Shown piece by piece: positions 29,074 through 37,816 of a DNA stretch of 64,000 bases. Position numbers and translations under genes: made by a program. The number at the start of each line of letters is the position of its first letter. Position 1 is the first letter of the stretch. Below the pieces are notes generated by a model. That model did no database searches and was not told where the DNA came from. It worked only from the letters and a program-made list of their open reading frames with translations. The DNA comes from Actinocorallia herbida (GTDB taxonomy: Bacteria > Actinomycetota > Actinomycetes > Streptosporangiales > Streptosporangiaceae), in the NCBI RefSeq assembly GCF_003751225.1, contig NZ_RJKE01000001.1:1488001-1552000 (forward strand), written 5' to 3'.

Positions 29074-30458
29074 GTCTGGTCAGCCCCGTCGACGTCGTCC
29101 CCGCCGATCGGCTGGGCCGCGTCCACTTCATCGCGATCGGCGGCGCCGGCATGTCCGGCATCGCCAGGATCATGCTGGCCCGCGGCATGGCCGTCTCCGG
29201 CAGCGACGCCAAGGACTCCGAGCTCCTCCGCGAACTCGGCGACCTCGGCGCCCGGGTCCACGTCGGCCACGACGCCGCCCACCTGGGCGACGCGGACACC
29301 GTGGTGGTCTCCACCGCGATCCGCGAGACCAACCCCGAGCTGGTCGAGGCCCGCGCGCGGGGACTGCGCGTCCTGCACCGGGCCGCCGCCCTCGCCTCGC
29401 TCATGGCCGGAAGGCGGGCCGTCGCCGTCGCCGGGACCCACGGCAAGACGACCACCACCTCCATGCTCACCGTCGCCCTTCAGGCCGCCGGGCTCGACCC
29501 GTCGTACTGCATCGGCGGCCAGCTGGTCACCACCGGGCTCGGCGCCGACGAGGGCGGCGGAGACGTGTTCGCGGCCGAGGCCGACGAGAGCGACGGCTCC
29601 TTCCTCATGTACACCCCGCGCGTCGCGGTGATCACCAACGTCGAGGCCGACCACCTCGACAACTACGGCGGCTTCGCCGAGGTCAAGGCGAACTTCGCCA
29701 GGTTCATCGAGCGGATCGAGCCGGGCGGCGTCCTCGTCGCCGGGATCGACGACCCCGTCGTCCGGGAGCTCGCCGCGGCCGCCCCCAAGGTGATCACCTA
29801 CGGCGAGGCCGAGGACGCGGACCTCCGCGTCACCGCCTTCACCCCGCGCGGTCTCGGCTCGACCTTCCAGGTGCCGGGACTCGGCGAGGTCGCGCTGTCC
29901 GTCCCCGGCCGCCACAACGCGCTCAACGCCGCGGCCGTCATCGCGGTCGCGACCGCGCTCGGCGCCGACCGCGACGCCGTCGTCAAGGGCCTCGCGGAGT
30001 TCGGAGGCGCCCGCCGGAGGCTGGAGCTGAAGGGCGAGGCCGGCGGCGTCCAGGTCTTCGACAGCTACGCGCACCACCCGACCGAGCTGACCGCCGACCT
30101 GTCGGCCACCCGCGACTACGTGGGCGAGACGGGCCGGGCCCGGATCATCACGGTCTTCCAGCCCCACCTGTACAGCCGCACGCGCTTCTTCGCCGCCGAG
30201 TTCGGCGCGGCGCTCGGCGCCACCGACGTGGCCGTGGTGCTCGACGTCTACGGCGCGCGGGAGGACCCCGAGCCCGGCGTGACCGGACGGCTCATCTCCG
30301 ACGCCGTCCCGGCCGGGCCCGAGGTGCACTACCTCCCCGACTTCGCCACCGCCGCCGCCGAGGTCGTCGCGCTCGCCCGGCCCGGCGACGTCGTCATCAC
30401 CGCGGGCGCGGGCGACGTCACCACGCTCGGCCCCGCGATCCTCGGCCTGCTGGCCTGA
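29070..30458 (+). CDS. murC: UDP-N-acetylmuramate:L-alanine ligase
   Basis: The only reasonable start is TTG 29070 (AGAAGG about 10 nt upstream), giving 462 residues. The UDP-binding motif is VHFIAIGGAGMSGIARIM; the ATP motif AVAGTHGKTTTTSML; VEADHLDNYGGFAEVKANF and SYAHHPTELTADLSATRDY are MurC blocks. It attaches L-Ala to UDP-MurNAc, the first amino acid step. It lies 62 nt after murG, as in other actinomycetes. Confidence 0.95.
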   Translation: MSLVSPVDVVPADRLGRVHFIAIGGAGMSGIARIMLARGMAVSGSDAKDSELLRELGDLGARVHVGHDAAHLGDADTVVVSTAIRETNPELVEARARGLRVLHRAAALASLMAGRRAVAVAGTHGKTTTTSMLTVALQAAGLDPSYCIGGQLVTTGLGADEGGGDVFAAEADESDGSFLMYTPRVAVITNVEADHLDNYGGFAEVKANFARFIERIEPGGVLVAGIDDPVVRELAAAAPKVITYGEAEDADLRVTAFTPRGLGSTFQVPGLGEVALSVPGRHNALNAAAVIAVATALGADRDAVVKGLAEFGGARRRLELKGEAGGVQVFDSYAHHPTELTADLSATRDYVGETGRARIITVFQPHLYSRTRFFAAEFGAALGATDVAVVLDVYGAREDPEPGVTGRLISDAVPAGPEVHYLPDFATAAAEVVALARPGDVVITAGAGDVTTLGPAILGLLA

Positions 30459-30532
30459 GGGACGCGCCCCGGCACGTCCATTCGGGCGTGTCGGGGACGG
30501 ACGGGACACGTCCGGCGCGCCATCATCGTCAG

Positions 30533-31282
30533 ATGCCCCAGACGCCCCCGCCCGCCAGGACCCGTCCCGCGCCCCCGGCCGCCGAGCCCGCCCGTCCGCA
30601 GGGCCGCGACCGCTGGAAGGTGCTGTTCGTCGTCCTGCTGCTCGCGGGGCTCGTCGGCGCGGCCGTCTGGGTCGTCCTCGGCTCGCGGCTGCTGGTCGTG
30701 CGGGACGTGGAGGTGCGGGGCCTGTCGCTGCTCAGCCGCAAGCAGGTGCTGGACGTGGCGCTGGTCCCCGTCGGCACCCCGATGGCGCGGCTCGACGCCG
30801 GCGCGGTCGAGCGGCGGATCTCCGCGGTGCGCGAGGTGGAGTCGGTGAAGGCCGAGCGGGCGTGGCCCACGACCCTGGTGATCCGGGTCGTCGAACGGGT
30901 GCCGGTGGCGGTGGTGGCGGGGGAGGGCGGCTACGCGCAGCTCGATCGATTCGGTGTGACAGTTCTCACCGGCCCGCGCAAGCCCGGCCACCTGCCGGAA
31001 CTCGTCGTGGCGGCGCCCGGCGCGGGCGATCCGGCGACCAGGTCGGGCCTCGCGGTGCTGCGCGATCTGCCGGACGGGTGGCGGGCCCGGCTGACCGAGG
31101 TCGAGGTGCCGGGTCCCGAACACGTCGTACTGCGGCTGAACGGGGGCGTCGCCGTGGTCTGGGGTGCGGCCGAGCGGGGCGCCGAGAAGATCAAGTTGCT
31201 GGAGGCGCTGCTTTCCACGAAAGCGGGAAAGGCGGCCCGGACCATAGATGTGAGTGCCCCGGGAGTGGTCACTACCAGATGA
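30533..31282 (+). CDS. ftsQ: Cell division protein FtsQ/DivIB
   Basis: This 249-residue bitopic membrane protein has a proline-rich cytoplasmic N-terminus, one membrane helix (VLFVVLLLAGLVGAAVWVVL), then the POTRA domain beginning LLVVRDVEVRGLSLLSRKQV and the beta domain with RVVERVPVAVV. FtsQ scaffolds FtsL/FtsB at the septum. No convincing SD precedes either ATG 30533 or the in-frame GTG 30488, so the exact start is uncertain. Confidence 0.91.
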   Translation: MPQTPPPARTRPAPPAAEPARPQGRDRWKVLFVVLLLAGLVGAAVWVVLGSRLLVVRDVEVRGLSLLSRKQVLDVALVPVGTPMARLDAGAVERRISAVREVESVKAERAWPTTLVIRVVERVPVAVVAGEGGYAQLDRFGVTVLTGPRKPGHLPELVVAAPGAGDPATRSGLAVLRDLPDGWRARLTEVEVPGPEHVVLRLNGGVAVVWGAAERGAEKIKLLEALLSTKAGKAARTIDVSAPGVVTTR

Positions 31283-31352
31283 TCGGTAATTCCCGCGAAT
31301 CGGGGCGAGCGGCGCGCACTACGACACGCCGAATTCCTCGGTGCGCGGTTAG

Positions 31353-31381
31353 TTGACCCTGATGGGGGGCGGCCCTACTGT
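31353..31381 (+). promoter_or_regulatory. Promoter upstream of ftsZ
   Basis: TTGACC (31353-31358) and TACTGT (31376-31381) are separated by exactly 17 bp in the 208-bp ftsQ-ftsZ gap. This would allow ftsZ and the downstream ylmE-sepF-yggT genes to be made independently of the dcw promoter; dedicated ftsZ promoters are well known in actinomycetes. The AT-richer stretch that follows (31399-31440) could hold a second promoter. Confidence 0.7.
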
Positions 31382-31490
31382 CCCTAGCAGCCCTCAGGTT
31401 TACATAACTGTAAGCCTCAAGTAGAGGGTAAAGGTTAGTCCCCGTAGTACGAGTAGTCCGAACAGCAAGCTAGCGGAAAGGCCCCTCACC

Positions 31491-32774
31491 GTGGCAGCAC
31501 CGCAGAACTACCTCGCGGTCATCAAAGTCGTCGGCATCGGCGGTGGCGGTGTCAATGCCGTCAACCGGATGATCGAAGAGGGGCTCAAGGGCGTCGAGTT
31601 CATCGCGATCAACACCGACGCGCAGGCGCTGCTCATGAGCGACGCCGACGTCAAGCTCGACGTCGGCCGCGAACTGACCCGCGGCCTCGGCGCGGGCGCC
31701 AACCCCGAAGTCGGCCGCAAGGCCGCCGAAGACCACCGCGAGGAGATCGAGGAGGTCCTCAAGGGGGCCGACATGGTCTTCGTCACCGCGGGAGAGGGCG
31801 GCGGCACCGGCACCGGCGGCGCCCCCGTCGTCGCGAACATAGCGCGCACCCTCGGCGCGCTGACCATCGGTGTGGTCACCCGGCCGTTCAGCTTCGAGGG
31901 CAAGCGCCGCGCGATGCAGGCCGAGGCGGGGATAGAGACCCTGCGCGACGAGGTCGACACCCTGATCGTCATCCCGAACGACAGGCTGCTGTCGATCTCC
32001 GACCGGCAGGTCAGCGTCCTGGACGCCTTCAAGGCGGCCGACCAGGTGCTCCTGTCCGGTGTCCAGGGCATCACCGACCTCATCACCACCCCCGGCCTGA
32101 TCAACCTCGACTTCGCCGACGTCAAGTCGGTCATGTCCGGGGCGGGCTCCGCCCTCATGGGCATCGGCTCGGCCCGCGGCGACGACCGCTCGGTGGCCGC
32201 GGCCGAGATGGCGATCTCCAGCCCGCTGCTGGAGGCCAGCATCGACGGCGCCCACGGCGTCCTCCTGAGCATCTCCGGCGGGTCGGATCTCGGCCTGTTC
32301 GAGATCAACGAGGCCGCGCAGCTCGTGTCCAACGCCGCGGCGTCCGACGCCAACATCATCTTCGGCGCGGTCATCGACGACGCGCTGGGCGACGAGGTGC
32401 GGGTCACCGTGATCGCGGCGGGCTTCGACGAGCTCCAGCCGGCGGCACCCGAACCGGAGGCCAAGAAACTGCCACCGCCTCCTCCCCGGCCCACGGTCAC
32501 CGAGGCGGCGGCGAAATCCACCGCTTCGGTGCCGGAACCCACCTCGGCGCCCGCGGCGGAGCGGACCCCCGAGCCCGTCGCCGAGACGGAGCCGGTCGCC
32601 GAGGCCGCCGGTGACGAAGAGTCGGACGCGGCGCACCCTAAGGTGCCGCGGCCGGCGCCGGAGCCGCCCGCGGTGACCCGGATGGACCGTTTCCTCGGCG
32701 GCGAGCCGGTCCGGCGTCGCACGCCCCCGGTCGAGTTCGAAGAAGAGATCGACGTGCCGGACTTCCTGAAGTAG
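31491..32774 (+). CDS. ftsZ: Cell division GTPase FtsZ
   Basis: From GTG 31491 (GGAAAGG upstream), 427 residues. [19 protein letters not shown], the tubulin signature [16 protein letters not shown] and the T7 loop [15 protein letters not shown] are present. A variable acidic/proline-rich linker ends in the conserved C-terminal peptide [11 protein letters not shown], the docking site for SepF. FtsZ polymerises into the Z-ring. Confidence 0.98.
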   Translation: MAAPQNYLAVIKVVGIGGGGVNAVNRMIEEGLKGVEFIAINTDAQALLMSDADVKLDVGRELTRGLGAGANPEVGRKAAEDHREEIEEVLKGADMVFVTAGEGGGTGTGGAPVVANIARTLGALTIGVVTRPFSFEGKRRAMQAEAGIETLRDEVDTLIVIPNDRLLSISDRQVSVLDAFKAADQVLLSGVQGITDLITTPGLINLDFADVKSVMSGAGSALMGIGSARGDDRSVAAAEMAISSPLLEASIDGAHGVLLSISGGSDLGLFEINEAAQLVSNAAASDANIIFGAVIDDALGDEVRVTVIAAGFDELQPAAPEPEAKKLPPPPPRPTVTEAAAKSTASVPEPTSAPAAERTPEPVAETEPVAEAAGDEESDAAHPKVPRPAPEPPAVTRMDRFLGGEPVRRRTPPVEFEEEIDVPDFLK

Positions 32775-32794
32775 CCCCTCCCCGAAACAGGATC

Positions 32795-33496
32795 ATGACT
32801 CGTGCAGATGAGCTCGCGGACGCCTTGGAGGGCGTCCGCGCGCGCATCGCGCTCGCGTGCGACAAGGCCGGGCGCGACCCGGCCGAGATCACGCTGATCG
32901 CGGTGACCAAGACCAGGCCCGCCTCCGACGTCCGGCTGCTGGCCGGGCTCGGGGTGACCGACGTCGGGGAGAACCGCGACCAGGAGGCGGGCGCCAAGGC
33001 CGCCGAGTGCCGTGATCTTCCGCTCACCTGGCACTTCGTCGGCAGGCTCCAGACGAACAAGGTGAAGTCGGTGCTGCGGTACGCCTCGGTCGTCCACTCC
33101 GTGGACCGGCCGAGGCTGGTCACGGCGCTGTCGGCGGAGGCGGTGGAGCGGCCGGAGCCGGTGCGCTGCCTCGTCCAGGTCTCGCTCGATCCCCCGGAGG
33201 CCGACGGGCGCGGGGGCGCTCGGGCCGAGGACGTTCCGGCGCTGGCCGAGGCGATCGCGCAGGCTCCCGGGCTGGAGCTGGGCGGGGTCATGGCGGTGGC
33301 GCCGCTGGGGGAGGACCCGGGTCCGGCCTTCGCCAGGCTCGCCGAACTCGCCGCCGCGATCAGGGCGGATCATCCCGAGGCGCGGATCGTCTCGGCGGGC
33401 ATGAGCGGGGACCTCGACGAGGCGATCGCCTGTGGTGCGACACACGTCCGCATCGGTACGGCGTTGCTCGGCGGCAGACGGGCAATCGTCGGGTAA
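32795..33496 (+). CDS. YggS/YlmE family PLP-binding protein
   Basis: This 233-residue COG0325 protein binds pyridoxal phosphate through the Lys of LIAVTKTRPASDV. DVGENRDQEAGAK, WHFVGRLQTNKVKSV and the C-terminal SAGMSGDLDEAIACGATHVRIGTALLG are family blocks. It takes part in vitamin B6 and amino acid homeostasis rather than a known catalysis. It lies only 20 nt after ftsZ, where actinomycetes usually carry pgeF (YfiH) between the two; that gene is absent here. Confidence 0.94.
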   Translation: MTRADELADALEGVRARIALACDKAGRDPAEITLIAVTKTRPASDVRLLAGLGVTDVGENRDQEAGAKAAECRDLPLTWHFVGRLQTNKVKSVLRYASVVHSVDRPRLVTALSAEAVERPEPVRCLVQVSLDPPEADGRGGARAEDVPALAEAIAQAPGLELGGVMAVAPLGEDPGPAFARLAELAAAIRADHPEARIVSAGMSGDLDEAIACGATHVRIGTALLGGRRAIVG

Positions 33497-33580
33497 TGTC
33501 CGCCCTGTAGGTAGCGGACGCCGTCCGACAAGAGGGTCGAAACCAGACACTCTGGACGGGATTTCGGATCGGAGGGGTCC

Positions 33581-34075
33581 ATGGCCAGCGCGATGCGCAA
33601 GATGGCGGTCTATCTCGGCCTCGTCGAGGACGACCGCTACGACTACGACGATTACGAGGACTACGACGAGGCGGAGACCGCGGCCGAGACCGCCGTCCCG
33701 CGCCGCAGGCAGCCGGTCGAGGAGGACGCCGCGGCGCAGCTCGCCCTCGACCCCCCGGCTCCGCCGCGCGAGCGCACCCAGCCCGCCCTCTCCGATTTGG
33801 CGCGTATCACTACGCTTCACCCGAGGACGTACAACGAGGCACGTCTCATCGGCGAGCACTTCCGTGAGGGCACGCCGGTGATCATGAACCTCACCGAGAT
33901 GATCGACAGCGACGCCAAGCGTCTCGTCGACTTCGCGGCCGGCCTCATCTTCGGGCTCCATGGGAGCATCGAGCGCGTTACTAACAAGGTGTTCTTGCTG
34001 TCCCCCGCCAATGTTGAGGTCACCGCCGAAGACAAGGCCCGGATGGCAGAACGCGGATTCTTCAACCAAAGCTGA
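33581..34075 (+). CDS. sepF: Cell division protein SepF
   Basis: This 164-residue protein begins [18 protein letters not shown], an amphipathic membrane-targeting helix, followed by an acidic Tyr/Asp-rich linker and the SepF core ([43 protein letters not shown], and a C-terminal [10 protein letters not shown]). SepF anchors FtsZ to the membrane in Gram-positives lacking FtsA. GGAGGGG lies just upstream of the ATG. Confidence 0.96.
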   Translation: MASAMRKMAVYLGLVEDDRYDYDDYEDYDEAETAAETAVPRRRQPVEEDAAAQLALDPPAPPRERTQPALSDLARITTLHPRTYNEARLIGEHFREGTPVIMNLTEMIDSDAKRLVDFAAGLIFGLHGSIERVTNKVFLLSPANVEVTAEDKARMAERGFFNQS

Positions 34076-34096
34076 CAGCCACATGCGAGAGTGTCC

Positions 34097-34402
34097 GTGA
34101 CAGTCGTTGGAGCCGTTCTTACGGTGATCTTGTATCTGTTCCTGCTGGTCTTGATCGGCAGGTTGATCCTCGATTACCTCAAGTTGTACGCGGAGAGCAC
34201 GTCTAAGCAGCCTTGGCGGCCCCAGGGAGTCGTCCTCCTGTTCGCCGAACCGATCTGGACGATCACCGAGCCGGTCCTCGTGCGGCTGAGGCGTATCTTC
34301 AAACCGTTGCGATTGGGTAACGTGAGTCTCGACCTGAGTTTCATGGTGCTGTTCCTGATCGTCTTGATCCTCATCAGGGTGGTCGGTGCACTGACGACAT
34401 GA
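34097..34402 (+). CDS. YggT family membrane protein
   Basis: This is a protein of about 101 residues with two membrane helices (VLTVILYLFLLVLIGRLILDY and LDLSFMVLFLIVLILIRVVGAL) around a polar loop with WTITEPVLVRLRRIF, typical of YggT/YlmG. I prefer GTG 34097, 6 nt after GAGAG; GTG 34091 is in frame. YlmG proteins sit between sepF and divIVA across Gram-positives; their role in division or membrane organisation is unclear. Confidence 0.92.
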   Translation: MTVVGAVLTVILYLFLLVLIGRLILDYLKLYAESTSKQPWRPQGVVLLFAEPIWTITEPVLVRLRRIFKPLRLGNVSLDLSFMVLFLIVLILIRVVGALTT

Positions 34403-34473
34403 TCGTCTTCGCCGTGGGGCTTTGATCGGATACCGTCCTGTGGACAGACTCCAAGCGCGCCAAGGAGACCAAC

Positions 34474-35361
34474 ATGCCGCTGACACCCGCGGATGTGCGG
34501 AACAAGCAGTTCAGTACGACCAGGCTGCGGCCCGGTTATGACGAGGAAGAGGTAGACGCCTTCCTTGATGAGGTCGAGGCAGAGCTCGACAGGCTGATCC
34601 AGGAGAACGAGGAGCTGCGCGCGAAGCTGGCCGAGTGCCTGCGCGGCAAGGTGCCCGCGATGGCCGCGCCCATCGTGGAGCCCAAGCCCGACCTGGCACC
34701 GCAGATGCCCGAGCCGATGCTCCAGCAGCAGCCGCCGATGCAGCCGCAGCAGGTCGAGCCGGTCATGGGCCTCACCCAGCACGCCGCCGAGCAGATCAAC
34801 CCGCGGCCTTCCACCGAGGACAACATGGACACCGCGGCGCGCGTGCTCGCGCTGGCGCAGCAGACCGCCGACCAGGCGATCGCCGACGCCCGCCGCGAAG
34901 CCGACGAGCACCTCGGCCGGGCCCGCCGCGAGGCGGAGGACATTCTCGGCAAGGCGCGCCGCCAGGCCGACCAGATCGTTTCCGAGGCCCGGTCCCGCGC
35001 CGAGCAGCTCGACCGCGACGCCCAGGAGCGGCACCGCCAGGTCATGGGCTCGCTCGTGCAGCAGCGTGAGGAGCTGGAGCGCCGCGTGGACGACCTGCGC
35101 GCCTTCGAGCGCGAGTACCGCAGCCGCCTCAAGGCCTACCTCGAGGGTCAGCTGCGTGAACTCGAGGCCGGCGCCGAGACGTTCCAGCCTTCGCTGACCG
35201 GACCGCAGCAGCCCGTCGCCGTGCCCGTGCACGCGGGGGCCACGCAGTCCGCGCCCGTCGTCACCGGCCCGACTCCGTTCCCGCCCCCGTCCGAGCCCGC
35301 CCAGCACGGCGGCGCGACGGGTGCGTTCCACGTGGGCGAGCCTCCGCAGGACCGACGCTGA
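34474..35361 (+). CDS. divIVA: DivIVA/Wag31 polar growth protein
   Basis: This is 295 residues. The N-terminal membrane-binding DivIVA domain reads MPLTPADVRNKQFSTTRLRP and then GYDEEEVDAFLDEVEAELD; a Gln/Pro-rich linker follows, then a long coiled coil (TADQAIADARREADEHLGRA and on) and a proline-rich tail. DivIVA marks negatively curved poles and directs apical wall synthesis in actinomycetes. AAGGAG lies upstream of the ATG. Confidence 0.96.
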   Translation: MPLTPADVRNKQFSTTRLRPGYDEEEVDAFLDEVEAELDRLIQENEELRAKLAECLRGKVPAMAAPIVEPKPDLAPQMPEPMLQQQPPMQPQQVEPVMGLTQHAAEQINPRPSTEDNMDTAARVLALAQQTADQAIADARREADEHLGRARREAEDILGKARRQADQIVSEARSRAEQLDRDAQERHRQVMGSLVQQREELERRVDDLRAFEREYRSRLKAYLEGQLRELEAGAETFQPSLTGPQQPVAVPVHAGATQSAPVVTGPTPFPPPSEPAQHGGATGAFHVGEPPQDRR

Positions 35362-35405
35362 CCCGTCGCCGGCGGGATGAGCCGGTTTCGCGCGAGGGGA
35401 CGGAC

Positions 35406-35483
35406 GTGTCCTGCGGTGGGCGCTATGGCCTTCCGCAGACACGGCATGTCATCGCCTGACCTGTGACACGGTCGTCAGGCGAT
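35406..35483 (+). terminator. Two hairpins between divIVA and the next gene
   Basis: GTGTCCTGCGG (35406-35416) pairs with CCGCAGACAC (near 35432-35442) with one bulged base; then ATCGCCTGAC (35451-35460) pairs with GTCAGGCGAT (35474-35483) perfectly over 10 bp with a 13-nt loop. The first probably ends the divIVA transcript. The second, followed by no T-run, could be a terminator or an operator for the next gene. Confidence 0.5.
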
Positions 35484-35581
35484 AGGGTGCTGCCCACGGC
35501 GGTGGTCCCGCCCGTTGAGGCGTCCGCACCGGCCGCGAGGCACCGCCGCGAGACCGGGAACCGGGGAGTTAGGGAGACCTA

Positions 35582-37012
35582 GTGATCATCCTGAGTGGCC
35601 TGCTCGTGATCGGTGCGATCGCGCTGCTGGTGGCGGGGATAGTCGTGCAGGACGAGGCGGTCGTAGGACTGCACGGGCTGCAGTTGATGTACATCTCGAT
35701 AGCCGTCAGCATCGTGTCGTTCCTCTGCCTGGCCATAGGGGTCTTCCTGCGCCGCAAGGAGCTGTTCGGCACCGCGCCGGCCCGCGCCGCGGCGCCCAAG
35801 TCCCGCCAGCCGGGCCGGGCCGCCCGACAGGCCGCAGCCCGGACGGTCGAGGAGGAGCCCGCCGAGCGCGAGGAGGCGACACCGGTCGCCTTCCCGATGC
35901 CGTCGGGTCAGGTCCCCGAGGACGCGATCGTGCACGTGGTGCCCGGCCGCAAGCGCTACCACCTCGACAGCTGCCGGCAGCTCGCCGGCCGCCAGACCGA
36001 GGAGCTCACCTACGTCGAGGCGCAGGAGGAGGGGTTCAGCCCCTGCACCGCCTGTCTGCCGGACACCGCACTGGCGGCGCGCGCCATTGCGGGTCCGGCG
36101 GATGAGGACGGTGCGTCCTCCGGCCTCGACGGTGAGCCGTCGGGCGCCACCGGGTCGGACGCCCCGCGTCCGGGAGCCGAGCCGTTCCCGACCATCGCCG
36201 ACACCCGGCGCACGGAGTTCTCCGCGGCGCCGTACGCCGACGCCCCGTTCGGCGGCGACGCGCCTTACGGCAGCGACTCGCCGTACGGCGAGATCTCCTA
36301 CACCAGCGACACCTCCGCCTACCGCGGCGAGACCTCGTTCGGCGGTGCCGACAGGTTCGAGCGGCCCGAGCGGCCCGAGCCCGTCGACCGGTGGAGCACC
36401 CCCGTCGACCCGGCGCCCGCGCCGCTGCCCGCCCCGTCGCTGTCGCCGGTGGAGGACACCGTGACGGACTGGGTGCCCACGCCGTTCCCGCCGAGCCCGC
36501 TCGACAAGGACTTCCCGATTCAGGACCACCCCGCCGAGTCCGAGCCGGAGCCCGCCGAGGAGGGCGACGGCCACTGGAAGCGGGTGGTCGAGCCCGTCGC
36601 CGCCGAGCCCGTCGCCAGGACCGGTCAGGTCAAGGTCATCGACGAGGAGCCGGAGCCGGAGCCGGAGGAGCCTTCCGCGCCGCTGCCGATCGTGCCCGCG
36701 CCCGCGGCCGAGGTGGCCGCCGAGGCCGGGCCCCTGGTGAGCGTGCCGGAGTCCCGGGAGTCCGACGACGCCCTGGCCGTCGAGGCCGAGGAGCACGACG
36801 AGGCCGGGGACGACGTGGCGGAGTCGGCCGCCGAGGGCCCGCTCGTGCGGATCCTGTCCGGCACCAAGCGCTACCACCGGCCCGAGTGCGCCCTCATCGA
36901 GGACATCGGCGAGGACGACGAGGATCTGGAGTCCCTGCCGCGCGGCGAGGCCAAGGACCGGGGCTGCACCCCCTGCCTGGTCTGCCAGCCCGACAAGGAG
37001 CCCGCGGTCTGA
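35582..37012 (+). CDS. Membrane protein with two HxxxC-CxxC modules and a disordered linker
   Basis: This is 476 residues from GTG 35582 (GGGAGA upstream). Two membrane helices lie at about residues 1-22 and 30-57. At about 115-160 comes KRYHLDSCRQLA...EGFSPCTACLPD, and at about 420-474 KRYHRPECALIED...RGCTPCLVCQPD. Both have the pattern KRYH-x3-C followed by PC-x2-C-x-PD, suggesting paired metal sites like Ada- or nuclease-tail Cys/His modules. Between them is an acidic, Pro/Glu-rich, probably disordered region with PYG repeats. I do not recognise a named family. It follows divIVA. Confidence 0.8.
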   Translation: MIILSGLLVIGAIALLVAGIVVQDEAVVGLHGLQLMYISIAVSIVSFLCLAIGVFLRRKELFGTAPARAAAPKSRQPGRAARQAAARTVEEEPAEREEATPVAFPMPSGQVPEDAIVHVVPGRKRYHLDSCRQLAGRQTEELTYVEAQEEGFSPCTACLPDTALAARAIAGPADEDGASSGLDGEPSGATGSDAPRPGAEPFPTIADTRRTEFSAAPYADAPFGGDAPYGSDSPYGEISYTSDTSAYRGETSFGGADRFERPERPEPVDRWSTPVDPAPAPLPAPSLSPVEDTVTDWVPTPFPPSPLDKDFPIQDHPAESEPEPAEEGDGHWKRVVEPVAAEPVARTGQVKVIDEEPEPEPEEPSAPLPIVPAPAAEVAAEAGPLVSVPESRESDDALAVEAEEHDEAGDDVAESAAEGPLVRILSGTKRYHRPECALIEDIGEDDEDLESLPRGEAKDRGCTPCLVCQPDKEPAV

Positions 37013-37030
37013 TCCGCAGCCGAGCAGCGA

Positions 37031-37061
37031 AGCACCCCGTGCCCGATGGGCGCGGGGTGCT
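37031..37061. terminator. Hairpin terminator between convergent genes
   Basis: AGCACCCC (37031-37038) pairs with GGGGTGCT (37054-37061), with an inner GCCC/GGGC extension. It is located between the Cys/His membrane protein and the DUF1707 gene. Confidence 0.75.
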
Positions 37062-37098
37062 GTCGTCTTTCCGCCCGGGGCTCGGCGGGGCCCGGGGA

Positions 37099-37728
37099 TC
37101 AGCCCAGGAGGTCCTTCCAGCGGCCCTTGCCCTTGGGGGGCTTGCGCTTGAAGTCGAGGCCGCCGAGCAGGACGAAGCCGGTGAAGCGGATGACCGGCGC
37201 GTTCGGGTCGAGGGTGTCGTTCTTCGGGTCGCCCGCGCCGCCGAGGACGGCCGTGGTGTCGACCTCCACCCGGACGCCCGGCGGCACGGTCACCTCGACG
37301 CCGCCCAGGAGGCAGCTGACGTTGACGACGACCTCGCGCTGGGTGAGCACCGCGTTCCGGAAGTCGAGTTCGACCCCGCCCAGCACGCAGTTGACCGTCG
37401 TGACCGGTTCGACGAGCCAGCGGCCCTTGCGCTCCACGCCGCTCAGCACGCAGGTGATCGTGCTGGACGGCCTTGACGGCGGGGGAAGCTCGGCGTCGTC
37501 CTTGCGCAGCGAGACCCGGGGCCGCGCGGAGTCCTGGGGGAGGTCGGCGGTGAGGGGGGCGAGCTCTGCGTAGGTCTTGGCGGCGTACAGCAGCTCGAGG
37601 CGCTCGGAGTGCTCCTCGGGGCTGAGGCGGCCTTCGGCCATGGCCGTGCCGAGGAGCGCCGCGACCTCGTCCCGGTCGGCGTCGGAGGCGCGAAGGTCGG
37701 GCTTCTTTTCGAGTTCCACGCCTTCCAC
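37099..37728 (-). CDS. DUF1707 and LiaF-like domain protein
   Basis: This 209-residue protein has an N-terminal DUF1707 (LRASDADRDEVAALLGTAMA...GRLSPEEHSERLE) and a C-terminal repetitive beta domain with four related VLxGVE/LLGGVE units, as in LiaF/DUF1707 envelope-stress proteins. There is no signal or membrane helix. It lies downstream of ileS on the same strand. The GTG at 37728 is the longest start; GTG 37719, 7 nt after a CATAGT hexamer, is an alternative. Function is unknown. Confidence 0.85.
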   Translation of the reverse strand: MEGVELEKKPDLRASDADRDEVAALLGTAMAEGRLSPEEHSERLELLYAAKTYAELAPLTADLPQDSARPRVSLRKDDAELPPPSRPSSTITCVLSGVERKGRWLVEPVTTVNCVLGGVELDFRNAVLTQREVVVNVSCLLGGVEVTVPPGVRVEVDTTAVLGGAGDPKNDTLDPNAPVIRFTGFVLLGGLDFKRKPPKGKGRWKDLLG

Positions 37729-37783
37729 TATGGCCTAGGCGGAAGGGTCTCCCCAGGGTTCTCGGGCGAGATGCGGGGAATGT

Positions 37784-37811
37784 CGGGGTGGACCCCTAAG
37801 GGTCCACCCCG
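37784..37811 (-). terminator. Terminator of ileS
   Basis: CGGGGTGGACCC (37784-37795) and GGGTCCACCCCG (37800-37811) form a perfect 12-bp stem with a 4-nt loop, a few bases past the ileS stop. Confidence 0.8.
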
Positions 37812-37816
37812 ATGCG

